DNA of 64,000 nucleotides from Chitinophaga sp. (GCF_019236475.1 NZ_JAFAIX010000011.1:248001-312000); one strand, 5' to 3'; positions 26,261-36,671 are shown, counted from the first letter of the stretch. Program-made: numbers and translations. The notes: a model not told the origin generated them from the sequence alone.

Positions 26261-27841
26261 ATGGCTAAAAGATTCGTTGCTATTTCTGTTATAAGTTTAT
26301 TCCTGATTATCGGGTTGGGATTTTTCTTTTCTTGGGTCTGGTGGTTATTAATCCTGGCCGTTCCGCTTATCGTGATGGGCATCAATGATATGACGCAGAC
26401 CAAACATGCGATCATCCGCAATTTCCCCGTAGTGGGCAGGATGCGTTACTGGATGGAAGGTATGCGTCCGAAAATCCATCAGTACTTTGTTGAAAGTGAT
26501 ATAGACGGACGTCCGATCAATCGTATCGACCGGTCTACCGTTTATCAGCGCGCTAAAAGAGAACTGGACTCACAGCCTTTCGGTACCCAGTTCAATGTGT
26601 ATGCAGAAGGTTACGAATGGATGGCCCATTCCATCCAGCCACAGGACTTTGAAAAAATGGATAAAGATCCAAGGGTAGTAATTGGTGGGAAAGACTGCCT
26701 GCAACCTTATTCTGCCAGTATTCTCAATGTGAGCGCCATGAGTTATGGTTCTCTGAGTTCCAATGCAGTAGAGGCATTGAATGGCGGCGCTAAACTAGGA
26801 AACTTCGCACATAATACCGGTGAGGGAGGTATCAGTGATTTTCACCTGAAGCAAGGAGGAGATATTATCTGGCAGATAGGTACCGGTTATTTCGGATGCC
26901 GAGATGAAAATGGTAATTTCTCTGATGAATTATTTGCAGAGAAAACGGCATTACCTCAAGTAAAGATGATAGAGTTGAAAATCTCTCAGGGCGCTAAACC
27001 GGGCCATGGTGGTATTCTTCCTGCCTCTAAAAATACGCCTGAAATTGCAGCTATCCGTCATGTGAAGCCAGGAACAACGGTCTTCTCTCCTCCTTACCAT
27101 ACGGCCTTCAACACGCCGAAAGAAATGATGTTATTTATTGGCAGGATGCGCCAGCTCAGCAAAGGCAAACCGGTAGGTTTTAAATTGTGTATAGGCCAGC
27201 CGGGCGAATTTTACGCCATTTGTAAAGCAATGATCGCCACAGATATTTACCCAGATTTCATTACAGTAGATGGTGGCGAAGGTGGTACCGGGGCTGCTCC
27301 TCCTGAGTTTTCGAATTCAGTGGGTATGCCAATGATGGATGGATTAGCGTTTGTACATGATACCCTAACGGGCTTCAATATACGTAGTAAAGTAAAACTC
27401 ATTGTTTCCGGTAAGATCATGACGGGGTATCATATCCTGAGAGCTTTATCGCTGGGAGCGGATACCTGCAATAGTGCTCGTGCCATGATGATGGCCTTGG
27501 GATGTATACAGGCATTATTGTGTAATACCAATACCTGTCCTACTGGCGTGGCTACGCAGGACAAAGGGCTGATGAAAGGCTTGGTGGTAGCGGATAAGAA
27601 ACAAAGGGTATCGAATTACCATAGAGATACCGTAGAAAGTGCGATAGAACTGGCTGCAGCGGCAGGATTACCGAGCATCCATAATGTTACACGCCGACAT
27701 ATGTACCGCAGGGTATTTATGAACCAAGTAAGAACATTTGAAGATATCTACCCTAGCATGGTTCCAGGTATATTATTGAATGGCAGCGCTTCAGAGGCGT
27801 TGCGTCAGCAACTGGAAACAGTTAGTATAGATCATTGGTAG
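26261..27841 (+). CDS. FMN-binding glutamate synthase-family protein (GltB central-domain homologue)
   Basis: Membrane-anchored flavoprotein of 526 residues. Two hydrophobic segments lie at about 5-45. The rest is the FMN-binding synthase barrel of glutamate synthase, without the glutaminase domain. Motifs: YAEGYEWMAHSIQP, MSYGSLSSNAVEALNGGAKLG, NTGEGGIS, KISQGAKPGHGG, TVDGGEGGTGAAPPEFSNSVG and CIQALLCNTNTCPTGVATQ, where three Cys fit the [3Fe-4S] site. Stand-alone proteins of this kind are common, but their substrate is not settled. Without a glutaminase domain or an adjacent gltD, ordinary glutamate synthesis is not assured. Confidence 0.93.
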   Translation: MAKRFVAISVISLFLIIGLGFFFSWVWWLLILAVPLIVMGINDMTQTKHAIIRNFPVVGRMRYWMEGMRPKIHQYFVESDIDGRPINRIDRSTVYQRAKRELDSQPFGTQFNVYAEGYEWMAHSIQPQDFEKMDKDPRVVIGGKDCLQPYSASILNVSAMSYGSLSSNAVEALNGGAKLGNFAHNTGEGGISDFHLKQGGDIIWQIGTGYFGCRDENGNFSDELFAEKTALPQVKMIELKISQGAKPGHGGILPASKNTPEIAAIRHVKPGTTVFSPPYHTAFNTPKEMMLFIGRMRQLSKGKPVGFKLCIGQPGEFYAICKAMIATDIYPDFITVDGGEGGTGAAPPEFSNSVGMPMMDGLAFVHDTLTGFNIRSKVKLIVSGKIMTGYHILRALSLGADTCNSARAMMMALGCIQALLCNTNTCPTGVATQDKGLMKGLVVADKKQRVSNYHRDTVESAIELAAAAGLPSIHNVTRRHMYRRVFMNQVRTFEDIYPSMVPGILLNGSASEALRQQLETVSIDHW

Positions 27842-27858
27842 ACAGCCAGCACTCCGGC

Positions 27859-28632
27859 CTATCCAGCTACTGCTGTTTGGGCCGGTTTGTACAGTTTCAG
27901 TGCATTATCTCTGCAAATTCTATTAACCAAGTCTGAAGAGAAGTTTTTTACGATCAACTGTAAGTCGCTCAGAGAGAATGGCCGCGGTGCCCTCGTAGAA
28001 GGCAAATCCGTACCAAAAATCAGCGCAGAAGGATGGATGGCTACAATCTGTTTCATAGCCGGCACCACGTCAAAATCGCAGCGACTAAACCCTGTAGCTT
28101 TCACCACCGCCCCTTTTTCCACTAATGGCAGCAGGTATTTAAATCCTGCTTTGGATAATCCCAGGTGATCAATGACTACTTTAGGCAATTTGCGGAGTGT
28201 AGTAGACATACTAGGCAACTGGCGAGAATCGATATATAATTCCACATGCCATTTTACGAGGTCGTATACACGCAGGGCCAGGTTTTCCAGGTAACGGATA
28301 CTTTCAGAACCGCCCCTTTGCACATTAAATCTTACCGCACGTACGCCAGCATCATTCAATGCTATAATTTCTTCATCGGTGGTAGTAGTAGGAATCTGGG
28401 TTACGCCAACGAAAGAAGGCCCCAGGTCTCGGAGAGCATCCAATAAGTATGACTGATCAAACCCCTGGAAGGAGCCTGATACCACCGCACCACCTATAAT
28501 CTCCATTTCTGCTGTACTGTTTTTATAGTCGGCTACAGTAAAATCTGACGGCAGGAATCCCTGATTAGGTTGTAAGGGGTGCTGACGGTCAATGATATGC
28601 AAGTGTGCATCGAATATGGGCTTTTCAAACAT
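27859..28632 (-). CDS. Amidohydrolase-family metal-dependent hydrolase
   Basis: TIM-barrel hydrolase of 257 residues of the amidohydrolase 2 type. Metal ligands: FDAHLHIID near the start (HxH), KVVIDHLGL in the middle and IFGTDLPSTR near the end. Such enzymes include dicarboxylate-lactone hydrolases and decarboxylases; the substrate cannot be named. It is shorter than many relatives (about 280-300) but complete. It ends convergently with the plus-strand glutamate-synthase-like gene (17-base gap) and lies downstream of pgl with element copy B between. Confidence 0.88.
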   Translation of the reverse strand: MFEKPIFDAHLHIIDRQHPLQPNQGFLPSDFTVADYKNSTAEMEIIGGAVVSGSFQGFDQSYLLDALRDLGPSFVGVTQIPTTTTDEEIIALNDAGVRAVRFNVQRGGSESIRYLENLALRVYDLVKWHVELYIDSRQLPSMSTTLRKLPKVVIDHLGLSKAGFKYLLPLVEKGAVVKATGFSRCDFDVVPAMKQIVAIHPSALIFGTDLPSTRAPRPFSLSDLQLIVKNFSSDLVNRICRDNALKLYKPAQTAVAG

Positions 28633-28711
28633 ATCTCATCGCTTATGACTTCTAAGCTAGCGAAATTTGATGAAAGTAGAAAGCAGAGGTAGCTGAAGTT
28701 TTTTTTATTTA

Positions 28712-28789
28712 AAACAAAGGCTTGCCGTCTGCGACGGCAAGCCTTTGTTTTTGTTTTTTCGTCGTCCCTGCCCGCAGGGCAGGGACGAC
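28712..28789. repeat. Two-hairpin dispersed element, copy B
   Basis: Hairpin 1 (28712-28750) is AAACAAAGGCTTGCCGTC-TGC-, then the exact complement. Hairpin 2 (28761-28789) is GTCGTCCCTGCCC-GCA-GGGCAGGGACGAC. The order on the plus strand is the same as in copies A, C and D. It lies in the 214-base gap 3' of pgl (minus) and upstream of the amidohydrolase gene. Confidence 0.85.
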
Positions 28790-28846
28790 AGCCAGAAGTT
28801 TTTTGGCCGCTTTATTCACGGACCAATGCGACAGGCAGAGATTTTT

Positions 28847-29569
28847 TTATTCCATGGCAGAGGTAGCTGCTTCATCCACAAACCAATGCAGTTCGCCATT
28901 TTCAGGGCGAATCATTTGAGATGGATATTTCTCTGCATCGAAAGTTCCTTGGATCACATTCTTTAAAGTAATTGCTTTTCCAGCGCCAGTAGCGAGGAAG
29001 AGTACACAGGCTGCTTTGTTTACAACAGGCGCAGTGAGGGTAATACGGTACATATCCTGTGCTGCCAGGAAGAACGCTTTTACCCAAGCTTTTTGCTCAT
29101 GCACTACTGCAGTGCCGGGAAAGAGAGATAGCGTGTGACCATCGTCTCCCATACCTAACAACACTAAATCAAAAGTCACTTCTTCCTTTCCAAAATATTT
29201 ATGCAGCAGTTTTTCATATGCAGCGGCAGATTCCTCTGGAGCCATATCCGTACGCATGATATGGATATGTTCTGGATTCACAGGTACTTTGTCTAGCAGC
29301 ACTTCATAAGCCATGCGGGCATTATTACGATCATCCTCAAAAGGCACCGCCCTTTCATCGCCCCAGAAGAAATGGATTCTTTCCCATGGGATCATCTGAT
29401 TATAAGGCGCTTTTGCCAGCAGGCCAAAGAGTTGTTTGGGGGTACTACCACCAGACATCACCAGGGTGAAACGCTCCTGGGTTTGGAGTACTTCCAGAAT
29501 ATAGTTGCTGATCCAGGCCGCCACATTCTCGCTCAGTTGGGCGGGATCTTTGGCAATATGCATTTCCAT
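28847..29569 (-). CDS. pgl: 6-phosphogluconolactonase
   Basis: Second enzyme of the oxidative pentose-phosphate pathway: hydrolyses 6-phosphogluconolactone to 6-phosphogluconate. The 240 residues match the DevB/Pgl family: FTLVMSGGSTPKQLFGLLA, then ERIHFFWGDERAVPFEDDRNNARMAYE and LVLLGMGDDGHTLSLFPGT (loop with the catalytic His). It is third in the minus-strand unit gnd-zwf-pgl, 102 bases after zwf, and the gap holds a long hairpin. Cytosolic. Confidence 0.95.
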   Translation of the reverse strand: MEMHIAKDPAQLSENVAAWISNYILEVLQTQERFTLVMSGGSTPKQLFGLLAKAPYNQMIPWERIHFFWGDERAVPFEDDRNNARMAYEVLLDKVPVNPEHIHIMRTDMAPEESAAAYEKLLHKYFGKEEVTFDLVLLGMGDDGHTLSLFPGTAVVHEQKAWVKAFFLAAQDMYRITLTAPVVNKAACVLFLATGAGKAITLKNVIQGTFDAEKYPSQMIRPENGELHWFVDEAATSAME

Positions 29570-29600
29570 GAATGAAGAATTTTACGCGCTTAAACAAAGA

Positions 29601-29654
29601 TGACTCAGAAAAAGGCTCCTAGCGCTTTTGGCGTGGTGTCCTTTTCCTGAGTCA
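29601..29654 (-). promoter_or_regulatory. Long hairpin between zwf and pgl
   Basis: TGACTCAG and CTGAGTCA, extended inward by AAAAGG/CCTTTT, enclose about 24 bases. Its place in the zwf-pgl gap suggests partial termination or an RNA-processing/stability site that would set a lower level of pgl message. The tail after the stem on the minus strand has only a weak T run. Confidence 0.5.
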
Positions 29655-29671
29655 ATATTTTTGACCGAATA

Positions 29672-31177
29672 TTATTTGGAAGGCAAGTTAATCCAACTGT
29701 GACCATCGCGGGCTACCAGCACATCTGCTTCATCCGGGCCCCATGAGTCAGGAGCATAGTTCGGGAAGTCTTGCGGAAGGCGACTTTCCCAAGTTTCCAG
29801 GATTGGCATGATTACTTTCCATGCAGCGTCTACTTGATCACCACGCATGAAGAGGGTAGCATCACCTTCCATCACATCGAGCAGCAGGGTTTCATATGCT
29901 TCAGGAGCATGTTCACCGTTGGCCGCATCGTAGTTGAAAGTCATATCCACTGGATCCAGGGTCATGGACTGGCCAGGACGTTTAGCCTGGAAGCGGATAC
30001 GGATATCCATTTCTGGCTGAATGCTGATGGTCAGGCGGTTAGGGCGCCATGTCTGTGCAGCTTCAGAAGGGAATGAATAGTGAGGAGCTTCTTTAAACTG
30101 GATAACGATATTGGTTGCTTTCTGATGCATGTACTTACCAGTACGTACATAGAAAGGAACGCCCTGCCAACGCCAGTTGTCGATAAAGAACTTAACAGCG
30201 GCGTAGGTATCGATATTAGATTGTGGGTCCACTCCTTTTTCTTCGCGGTAACCAACTACCTGTTGTCCTTTCATCCAGCCGCTGGAGTATTGTCCGCGTA
30301 CAGCATACTCATGTACTTTATCCGTGGTAATACGACGGATGGCATTGAGTACGTCTACTTTTTTATTACGGATTTCATTGGCATCGAAGGAAACAGGCGC
30401 TTCCATCGCTACCATGCAGAGGATCTGGAGGATATGGTTTTGCACCATATCGCGAAGGGCTCCGGCTCTTTCGTAGTAACCGCCACGACCTTCCAGGCCT
30501 ACGCTTTCAGCGGCAGTGATCTGGATATAATCGATGAAGTTACGGTTCCATACTGGTTCGAACAGGGCATTCGCAAAGCGGAAAGCCAGGATGTTCTGTA
30601 CAGTTTCTTTACCGAGGTAGTGGTCTATACGATAGATCTGTTCTTCCGTGAAACGGGAAGCCAGGAGTTGATTGAGTTCATGTGCACTTTGCAGATCGTG
30701 GCCGAATGGTTTTTCCACCACAATACGTGTACAATGCTTATCGCTACAGAGGTTGAGATCACCCAGTTTAGTAACGATATTAGGCACCAACTGCGGTGCT
30801 ACTGCCAGATAGAAGACAACATTAGGGTGTACGCCCCATTCTTCTTCTTTGGCTTTTACCAGGTCTGTAATTTTATTGTAGTGGCTAGCATCTTCCGCAT
30901 CCAATTGCAGATAGGATACGTGTTGGCTGAAATCCTGCCAGTGACCGTTCTCCTCACCTTTCCGACGAGAAAACTTGCTGATACCTTCGAGGAGGTGGTT
31001 GCGGTAATCATCGTCGGTGTAAGGGCTGCGGCCCAAGCCTGCAATAGCGAATTGCTCGGGCATCCAATCATCCAAAAACAGATTGTATAACGCAGGTGTA
31101 AGTTTCCGGTAGTTTAAATCGCCACTACCTCCGAAAATGAATAGTATGGAAGCAGGAGGGCGTTTATGGATCTGCAT
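29672..31177 (-). CDS. zwf: Glucose-6-phosphate dehydrogenase
   Basis: First enzyme of the oxidative pentose-phosphate pathway: oxidises glucose 6-phosphate with NADP(+). The 501 residues have the expected Rossmann motif [20 protein letters not shown], the conserved EKPFGHD, the active-site signature [13 protein letters not shown], and the C-terminal half with FYVRTGKYM. Normal length. It lies 26 bases after gnd and before pgl, so the three enzymes that make ribulose 5-phosphate and NADPH are grouped. Confidence 0.98.
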   Translation of the reverse strand: MQIHKRPPASILFIFGGSGDLNYRKLTPALYNLFLDDWMPEQFAIAGLGRSPYTDDDYRNHLLEGISKFSRRKGEENGHWQDFSQHVSYLQLDAEDASHYNKITDLVKAKEEEWGVHPNVVFYLAVAPQLVPNIVTKLGDLNLCSDKHCTRIVVEKPFGHDLQSAHELNQLLASRFTEEQIYRIDHYLGKETVQNILAFRFANALFEPVWNRNFIDYIQITAAESVGLEGRGGYYERAGALRDMVQNHILQILCMVAMEAPVSFDANEIRNKKVDVLNAIRRITTDKVHEYAVRGQYSSGWMKGQQVVGYREEKGVDPQSNIDTYAAVKFFIDNWRWQGVPFYVRTGKYMHQKATNIVIQFKEAPHYSFPSEAAQTWRPNRLTISIQPEMDIRIRFQAKRPGQSMTLDPVDMTFNYDAANGEHAPEAYETLLLDVMEGDATLFMRGDQVDAAWKVIMPILETWESRLPQDFPNYAPDSWGPDEADVLVARDGHSWINLPSK

Positions 31178-31203
31178 ATGTTTAATTGTAGATGAGATTT
31201 AGT

Positions 31204-32619
31204 TTACTGATGCTGCCACTCTGTGTGGAAAGTGCCAGGCATATCAATACGCTGATAAGTATGAGCGCCGAAGTAGTCGCGCTGTGCCTGGATCAGGTTG
31301 GTCGCCATTCTTCCGGTGCGGAATGCATCGAAGTAAGAGAGGGCAGACATAAATCCAGCAACAGGGAAACCTGCGGTAGCGGCTTGTGCTACTACGCTGC
31401 GGGTGTTTGCTTCCACTGATTTAACGAGGTAGGCAACTCCTTTATCCAGCAGGATATTGGCGAGGTCAGCATCTTGTTGGTATGCTTGTGTGAATACTTC
31501 CAGCAGGGTAGAACGGATGATACATCCGCCACGCCATACTTTTACTACTTCTGGCAGTGGAATATCCATCTGGAGATCTTTCGAGGCTTCGTGCAGCATC
31601 GCCAGGCCCTGTGCATAGCTCAGGATGGTGGCGAAATACAGGGCATCATGTACTTGTTTGATCCACATTTCTGCGGTAGCATGAATACCAGCAGGTGCGC
31701 CGTAGATTTCTTCAGCAGCAACGCGTTGGTCTTTGTAAGCGGAGATGGTACGCATCGCAACCGCCGTATCGATGACTGGCACCGCTACTGGCAGTTCCAT
31801 GGCATCTTGTGATGTCCATTTACCAGTACCTTTAGAACCAGCTTTATCAGAGATCATATCCACAAGTCTACCAGCGGTTTTATCGTCCTTTTGCAGGAAG
31901 ATATCTGCGGTAATTTCTACGAGGAAAGACTGCAATGCGCCTTTGTTCCAACTATCGAATACTTCGTGCAACTGATCATTGTTGAGGCCTGCACCTTTCT
32001 GCAACAACGTATATGCTTCACTGATAAGTTGCATGATAGCATATTCGATACCGTTGTGCACCATTTTCACATAGTGACCAGCGCCTTCTTTACCGAGGTA
32101 AGCTACACAAGGAGTCTCTTTCACTTTGGCAGCAATCGCTTCCAGCATAGGTTTCACCTTAGCATAAGCGTCCTGATCTCCACCAGGCATAATGCTAGGA
32201 CCTGTACGGGCGCCTTGTTCCCCACCGGAAACACCTATACCCATGAAATGAATATTTTTTTCACGGAGATATTTAACGCGGCGCAGGGTGTCTGTATAGT
32301 GGGAGTTACCACCATCGATTACCACATCTCCTGGCTCCAGCAATGGGAGCAGAGAAGCGATAACATCATCAACGGGTTGTCCTGCGGGCACCAGCATCAT
32401 TAACTTGCGGGGGCGCTCCAGCAGTTGTACCATAGTTGCCAGGTCGGCTACTCCTTTAACGGTAGTACCGGCTGTGGCAGCGGATTCCAGTGCGCCTGTC
32501 TTGGTGGCGTCTTTATCAAAGCCGATAACGGAAAAGCCATGATCAGCCATGTTGAGCAACAGGTTCCGACCCATTACTCCCAGACCAATCATTCCAAAAT
32601 CATATAAGCTGTTTGCCAT
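31204..32619 (-). CDS. gnd: 6-phosphogluconate dehydrogenase, decarboxylating
   Basis: Third step of the oxidative pentose-phosphate pathway: converts 6-phosphogluconate to ribulose 5-phosphate, CO2 and NADPH. The 471 residues include the N-terminal nucleotide-binding motif IGLGVMGRNLLLNMADHGF, the substrate motif IGVSGGEQGARTGPSIMPGG, and KMVHNGIEYAIMQL with the catalytic Lys. Length is typical of the long (dimeric) form. It is the first gene of the minus-strand unit, upstream of zwf by 26 bases. Confidence 0.98.
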   Translation of the reverse strand: MANSLYDFGMIGLGVMGRNLLLNMADHGFSVIGFDKDATKTGALESAATAGTTVKGVADLATMVQLLERPRKLMMLVPAGQPVDDVIASLLPLLEPGDVVIDGGNSHYTDTLRRVKYLREKNIHFMGIGVSGGEQGARTGPSIMPGGDQDAYAKVKPMLEAIAAKVKETPCVAYLGKEGAGHYVKMVHNGIEYAIMQLISEAYTLLQKGAGLNNDQLHEVFDSWNKGALQSFLVEITADIFLQKDDKTAGRLVDMISDKAGSKGTGKWTSQDAMELPVAVPVIDTAVAMRTISAYKDQRVAAEEIYGAPAGIHATAEMWIKQVHDALYFATILSYAQGLAMLHEASKDLQMDIPLPEVVKVWRGGCIIRSTLLEVFTQAYQQDADLANILLDKGVAYLVKSVEANTRSVVAQAATAGFPVAGFMSALSYFDAFRTGRMATNLIQAQRDYFGAHTYQRIDMPGTFHTEWQHQ

Positions 32620-33010
32620 AATGAAGAATAGTTACTATAAATGGAGTTGTAAAAGTAGTTGTTTTTCGTGCTTGCCACAGTTTTTTTTCTGCGCCCAAGT
32701 GGATGAATACTGATTTTATGCCCGATGATCCCTAATAGCTTCCCGATGTGTAAAATCTTTGAATACTGCACTATATAAAGCAGTAAAGGAGTTTGCTGAT
32801 AATAGTGACCCATTTTTTCATAACATCTCACAAGATGAATTAGTTATATGTAATTTCTCTGTAATAAAATTTTTACAATTTTAAAACAGTGTTCACATGT
32901 TCTAATTCATGCTGTAAGCGAAAAAAGAAAGGCTATTATCAACAAACTCCTCTTCTAAACAAACAATCTATACTATATTTCAATCTATAGATATCAACCT
33001 GCGGTAGCAA

Positions 33011-33145
33011 CCGGGCGAAGCCCGGAACCCCGCAAGTTGACATCTTCGATGTCAACTTTATTGTCCAACAATGGAAATTATCGTTGTCTGATATTTAAAT
33101 CGACATCTTCGATGTCGATTTGCGAGGTTCCGCCCTTTCGGGCGG
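33011..33145. repeat. Compound inverted-repeat element with TTC-loop hairpins (related subtype, copy E)
   Basis: Four hairpins in 135 bases: CCGGGC-GAA-GCCCGG (33011-33025), AAGTTGACATC-TTC-GATGTCAACTT (33034-33058), AAATCGACATC-TTC-GATGTCGATTT (33097-33121) and CCGCCC-TTTC-GGGCGG (33130-33145). The flanks GGAACCCCGCAA and TTGCGAGGTTCC are themselves inverted with one mismatch, so the whole unit folds as a cross. It lies 3' of ppc (minus). The rest of the 550-base gap (32620-33010) is AT-rich with nothing recognised. Confidence 0.75.
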
Positions 33146-33169
33146 TGGCGCTGCGCTGGCTATCTGCAA

Positions 33170-35749
33170 TTAGGCACTGTTACGACCGGCATTAATAATA
33201 CCGAAGCTGCATCGCATCACCAGTTTCTCCCATACTTCCCTACCCTGGCCATTGCCTACGTGACTATCTAGTTCGCGGATTTGTGTCAGCGCAAACTGTT
33301 GAATAGTCAATAGTGGCAATACGATTCTTTCCCGCATCTGGATGGACAATTGGTCGATCGGACTTCCTGCCATCAGTTCAGATTCGCCGGTGAGCATCAG
33401 GAGATATTTGCGTGTCAGCTCATATTCATTATAAATCATATTCCATACTTCTCCATACTGCGGATGATTGGCCAGATAAGCCGTCAGCGGGAAATAGCTC
33501 TTCTTCATGGCCATTTCACAGTTGTCGAGCAGGGTGCGGAAGAACAAGGAATGTTTATAAAGGTGTTGTACTGCCTCCCATTTTCCTTGTTGGTCCAACT
33601 GCTGTAACGCGCTGCCCACGCCGTAATAGCCGGGTACATTCTGCTTCAGTTGACTCCAAGCGCCCACATAAGGTACTGCACGGAGGTCGTTTAGATTTAG
33701 CTTCGCAGACGCGTTTCGCTTGCTGGGGCGACTCCCAATATTAGCTTCCGCATAATACCGGAGCGGGCTGGCATGGTCCAAGTACTCCAAGAAGAATGGA
33801 TGATTCTTTAGCTTGTTGTAAGACGTGTAGCCCGCGTCTGCCAATGACTGCATCACATGCTCTTCCTCCCTGGTCAGCGTTACTTCCCTGGAAGAAAACA
33901 GTTCATTGGATATACCGGCATGCACCAATTGTTCCATGTTAAACTGTGCGGCATCGACTGTTCCAAAATTGGAGCTAATCGTTTGCCCCTGGATGGTTTG
34001 CTGGATTTCTTTATTAGCAATGTTACGGCCCATACTGGCGTAGAACTGGTGCGTTTTACCACCACCACGCGCTGGAGGACCACCACGGCCATCAAAGAAG
34101 ACCACATTAATACCGTATTTCTCAGAAACCGCTGTCAGTTCCTCTTTGGCTTTGTATATACTCCAGTTGGCCATCAGGTAGCCACCATCTTTGGTACCAT
34201 CGGAGAAGCCCAGCATGATCGTTTGCTTGCTATTTCTGCGTTGCAGGTGCTGCATGTACTCCGGGTTCTCGTAGAGGTTGGCCATCACACGTCCTGCATG
34301 ACGTAAATCGTCGATGGTTTCAAAAAGCGGTACGATATCCACAGACATCTCCTCTTTTTTCCAGCCACTGAGCAGGAACAGTCCATATACCTCCATCACG
34401 CTGAGCGCGCTGGTACTGTGACTGATAATATAGCGATTACAACCCTCTTCCCCATTCGCCTTTTGGATTTTCTTAATATCGGCAATGGTTTCCAGCGTGT
34501 CTTTGAAGAGGGGTTTTTCCAGCAGATCGACATTCATCTCCCGGGAAATATTTAATAACGCCTGTATTTTCTCCGCTTCTTTCATTTCTGCGTACTGCTT
34601 TGGTAGCACATCCGACACGGCCGCGATGTTATCCAGCAACGCTTCATGAACAGAGCTGTCCTGGCGGATATCCAGTGTGGCAAAGTACAAACCGAAGATC
34701 TGCACTTTACTGATGAGGTTATCCACAAGGTGCACGAACAGGCCGTTATGTTCTTCTATAATCGTTTTACGTATAGTCGCCAACGTTTCCAACATTTCCT
34801 GTTGGGAGATATCAAATACATGTCCTGGTTGGAAGAGATTGCGCGACAATTTGGCTTCCAGTGCGGCTACTACGTTTTCCACATTTTTGAAGGTGAGTCG
34901 GCGGCGCAGTGTTCTCACTTCGCGGAAATAGCATTTCATAATGCTATTGCGTAGTGCTGCGGCCACTTCCACGGTAGTGGGCGCGTTTACAAACGGGTTC
35001 CCGTCGCGGTCGCCGCCTGGCCAGAAGCCCATACGGAGGACCTTTGAGCTGTCTGTCACCACACCTGGGAGTTGTCCTTTCAGGAATGACATAATTCTTC
35101 CGCCGGCTTGGTAGAAGATATTCTCCAGGAACCAGACTAGGCTGATCGCCTCATCATAGGGGGTTGGTTTTTCCTTTTTAAAGAAAGGCGTTTTACCCAG
35201 TTGTTGGAGGTACATGTTCACCTGGGCCGTATTATCCTCAATGAGGGCTTTGGCCAGGTCGTTAATAATTCCCAGTACTTCGCCGGGATAAAACTGGGTG
35301 GGATGGGCTGTGAGCACTAATCTTACAGAGAAGTCCTTCAGTTTTTCCTTTAGTTTATCCTGTGCTTGCTCCTGTACAACTTCTGATTGCAGGTGTCGGA
35401 GGGTACCGGCGCCTTGCATGTCACGAATATGGCGGAAAGCAGCATCTTCCAGGGCATCGAATAATACGACCTGTCTTTCTGCGTATTGAACAAACCGGAA
35501 CAGCAGATCTATTTTTTGCTGTTCATCCTTGTAATTGGTGTATTGATCGAAGAAAGAGTCCATTATTTCATGTGGACTCCCGCCCTTCGCATAGCCTTCT
35601 TCGCAGTGGAGGAGGAAGAGGGAGAGAAAAATTCCCGTCTTCTCTACGCGATGGAAAGGCAGCGAGGTGAAGAGGCTGTTATAAAGCTGAAACTTTGTCC
35701 CAACCAGATTCTTAAACTGTTGCAGCGAATTATTAACCGGAGCTTCCAT
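33170..35749 (-). CDS. ppc: Phosphoenolpyruvate carboxylase
   Basis: Carboxylates PEP to oxaloacetate to refill the citric-acid cycle. The 859 residues are near the usual bacterial length. Signatures: VLTAHPTQ with the catalytic His, FWPGGDRDGNPFV, the glycine-rich loop FFDGRGGPPARGGG, and the C-terminus KLVMRCSFGIINAGRNSA, where the end differs slightly from the usual RNTG. It stands alone on the minus strand, divergent from the Crp-like regulator at 36006. The 256-base spacer is very AT-rich and shows no clear promoter box. Confidence 0.96.
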   Translation of the reverse strand: MEAPVNNSLQQFKNLVGTKFQLYNSLFTSLPFHRVEKTGIFLSLFLLHCEEGYAKGGSPHEIMDSFFDQYTNYKDEQQKIDLLFRFVQYAERQVVLFDALEDAAFRHIRDMQGAGTLRHLQSEVVQEQAQDKLKEKLKDFSVRLVLTAHPTQFYPGEVLGIINDLAKALIEDNTAQVNMYLQQLGKTPFFKKEKPTPYDEAISLVWFLENIFYQAGGRIMSFLKGQLPGVVTDSSKVLRMGFWPGGDRDGNPFVNAPTTVEVAAALRNSIMKCYFREVRTLRRRLTFKNVENVVAALEAKLSRNLFQPGHVFDISQQEMLETLATIRKTIIEEHNGLFVHLVDNLISKVQIFGLYFATLDIRQDSSVHEALLDNIAAVSDVLPKQYAEMKEAEKIQALLNISREMNVDLLEKPLFKDTLETIADIKKIQKANGEEGCNRYIISHSTSALSVMEVYGLFLLSGWKKEEMSVDIVPLFETIDDLRHAGRVMANLYENPEYMQHLQRRNSKQTIMLGFSDGTKDGGYLMANWSIYKAKEELTAVSEKYGINVVFFDGRGGPPARGGGKTHQFYASMGRNIANKEIQQTIQGQTISSNFGTVDAAQFNMEQLVHAGISNELFSSREVTLTREEEHVMQSLADAGYTSYNKLKNHPFFLEYLDHASPLRYYAEANIGSRPSKRNASAKLNLNDLRAVPYVGAWSQLKQNVPGYYGVGSALQQLDQQGKWEAVQHLYKHSLFFRTLLDNCEMAMKKSYFPLTAYLANHPQYGEVWNMIYNEYELTRKYLLMLTGESELMAGSPIDQLSIQMRERIVLPLLTIQQFALTQIRELDSHVGNGQGREVWEKLVMRCSFGIINAGRNSA

Positions 35750-36005
35750 AACTATGATTTTCCTATGTTTGGACCAAGATGCGTAACTAAGCGGGCGTTA
35801 AATTAATAATTATTTTGTTTAGTTGTTTATATACCAAACCCATTATTTATTAATTATTTTTTTACAGATATCTAAAATGTTTGAAATTTATCTAAAATAG
35901 ATATATAAATATAAGCCGAATAGCCTCCTCTCCTTCAGAACAATTTTATAGCCAATCTGTTATACAATTTTTTAACCCGAAATATTTAAAATTTTTAAAT
36001 CTGTC

Positions 36006-36578
36006 ATGCATGTATCCCCTCAAATGATCAACCTATTTTCCAAGATTCAGCCTTTGTCGGAGGAGTTTATCCATGACTTGTCCATGGCATTGGAGTCGAT
36101 ACATATTCCTAGAAAAACACAGTGGGTATCTTATGGAGAAATTTGCAGGTATGCCTTATTTCTGGAAGAAGGGTTGTTGTATAGTAGTTATGAAGAAACG
36201 AAATACACGGCTACAACTTGGTTCATGAAAGAAAATGAGTTTGTTATTTCTGTGGAGAGTTACCTACGGCAGAAGCCCTCGAAGGAAACCATTACTGCTA
36301 TTGAAGATTGTGTAGCGGTGGGATTGAAATATGAAAACATGAAGCGGCTAATCCAGGACCATCCTTGTTTTCATAACATTTATACGACCCTGATAGAGCA
36401 TTATTATATGCTGAGTGAAGAGCGGGCATTCAATTTACGCAAGCGGGAAGCGACCGACAGATATAGGTTTCTGCTGGAATATCATGGTGAAATCGTACGG
36501 CGGGTACCGTTACACTTGATTGCATCTTATTTGTGCATTAATATGGAAACATTAAGCAGGATCAGGAGAAAAATTTGA
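36006..36578 (+). CDS. Crp/Fnr-family regulator (cyclic-nucleotide-binding-type fold)
   Basis: Regulator of 190 residues typical of the short Bacteroidota Crp/Fnr group. Residues about 25-115 form the cupin-like effector domain (YALFLEEGLLYSSYEE, then TTWFMKENEFVISVESYLR), without the Arg/Ser pair that binds cAMP, so the ligand is unknown. The C-terminus (about 135-190) is a winged helix: ERAFNLRKREATDRYRFLLE, then VPLHLIASYLCINMETLSRIRRKI. It is on the same strand as, and 94 bases before, a tiny lipoprotein frame, with the YtcJ-type amidohydrolase beyond, and may regulate it. Confidence 0.9.
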   Translation: MHVSPQMINLFSKIQPLSEEFIHDLSMALESIHIPRKTQWVSYGEICRYALFLEEGLLYSSYEETKYTATTWFMKENEFVISVESYLRQKPSKETITAIEDCVAVGLKYENMKRLIQDHPCFHNIYTTLIEHYYMLSEERAFNLRKREATDRYRFLLEYHGEIVRRVPLHLIASYLCINMETLSRIRRKI

Positions 36579-36671
36579 CATAAGTCAAGGTTTAATTGCG
36601 CCATCCGCATTTTCTTTGCATTTTTAACATCAGGAATCCTATCTATATATTAGACAAAGAAATTAACTCCA

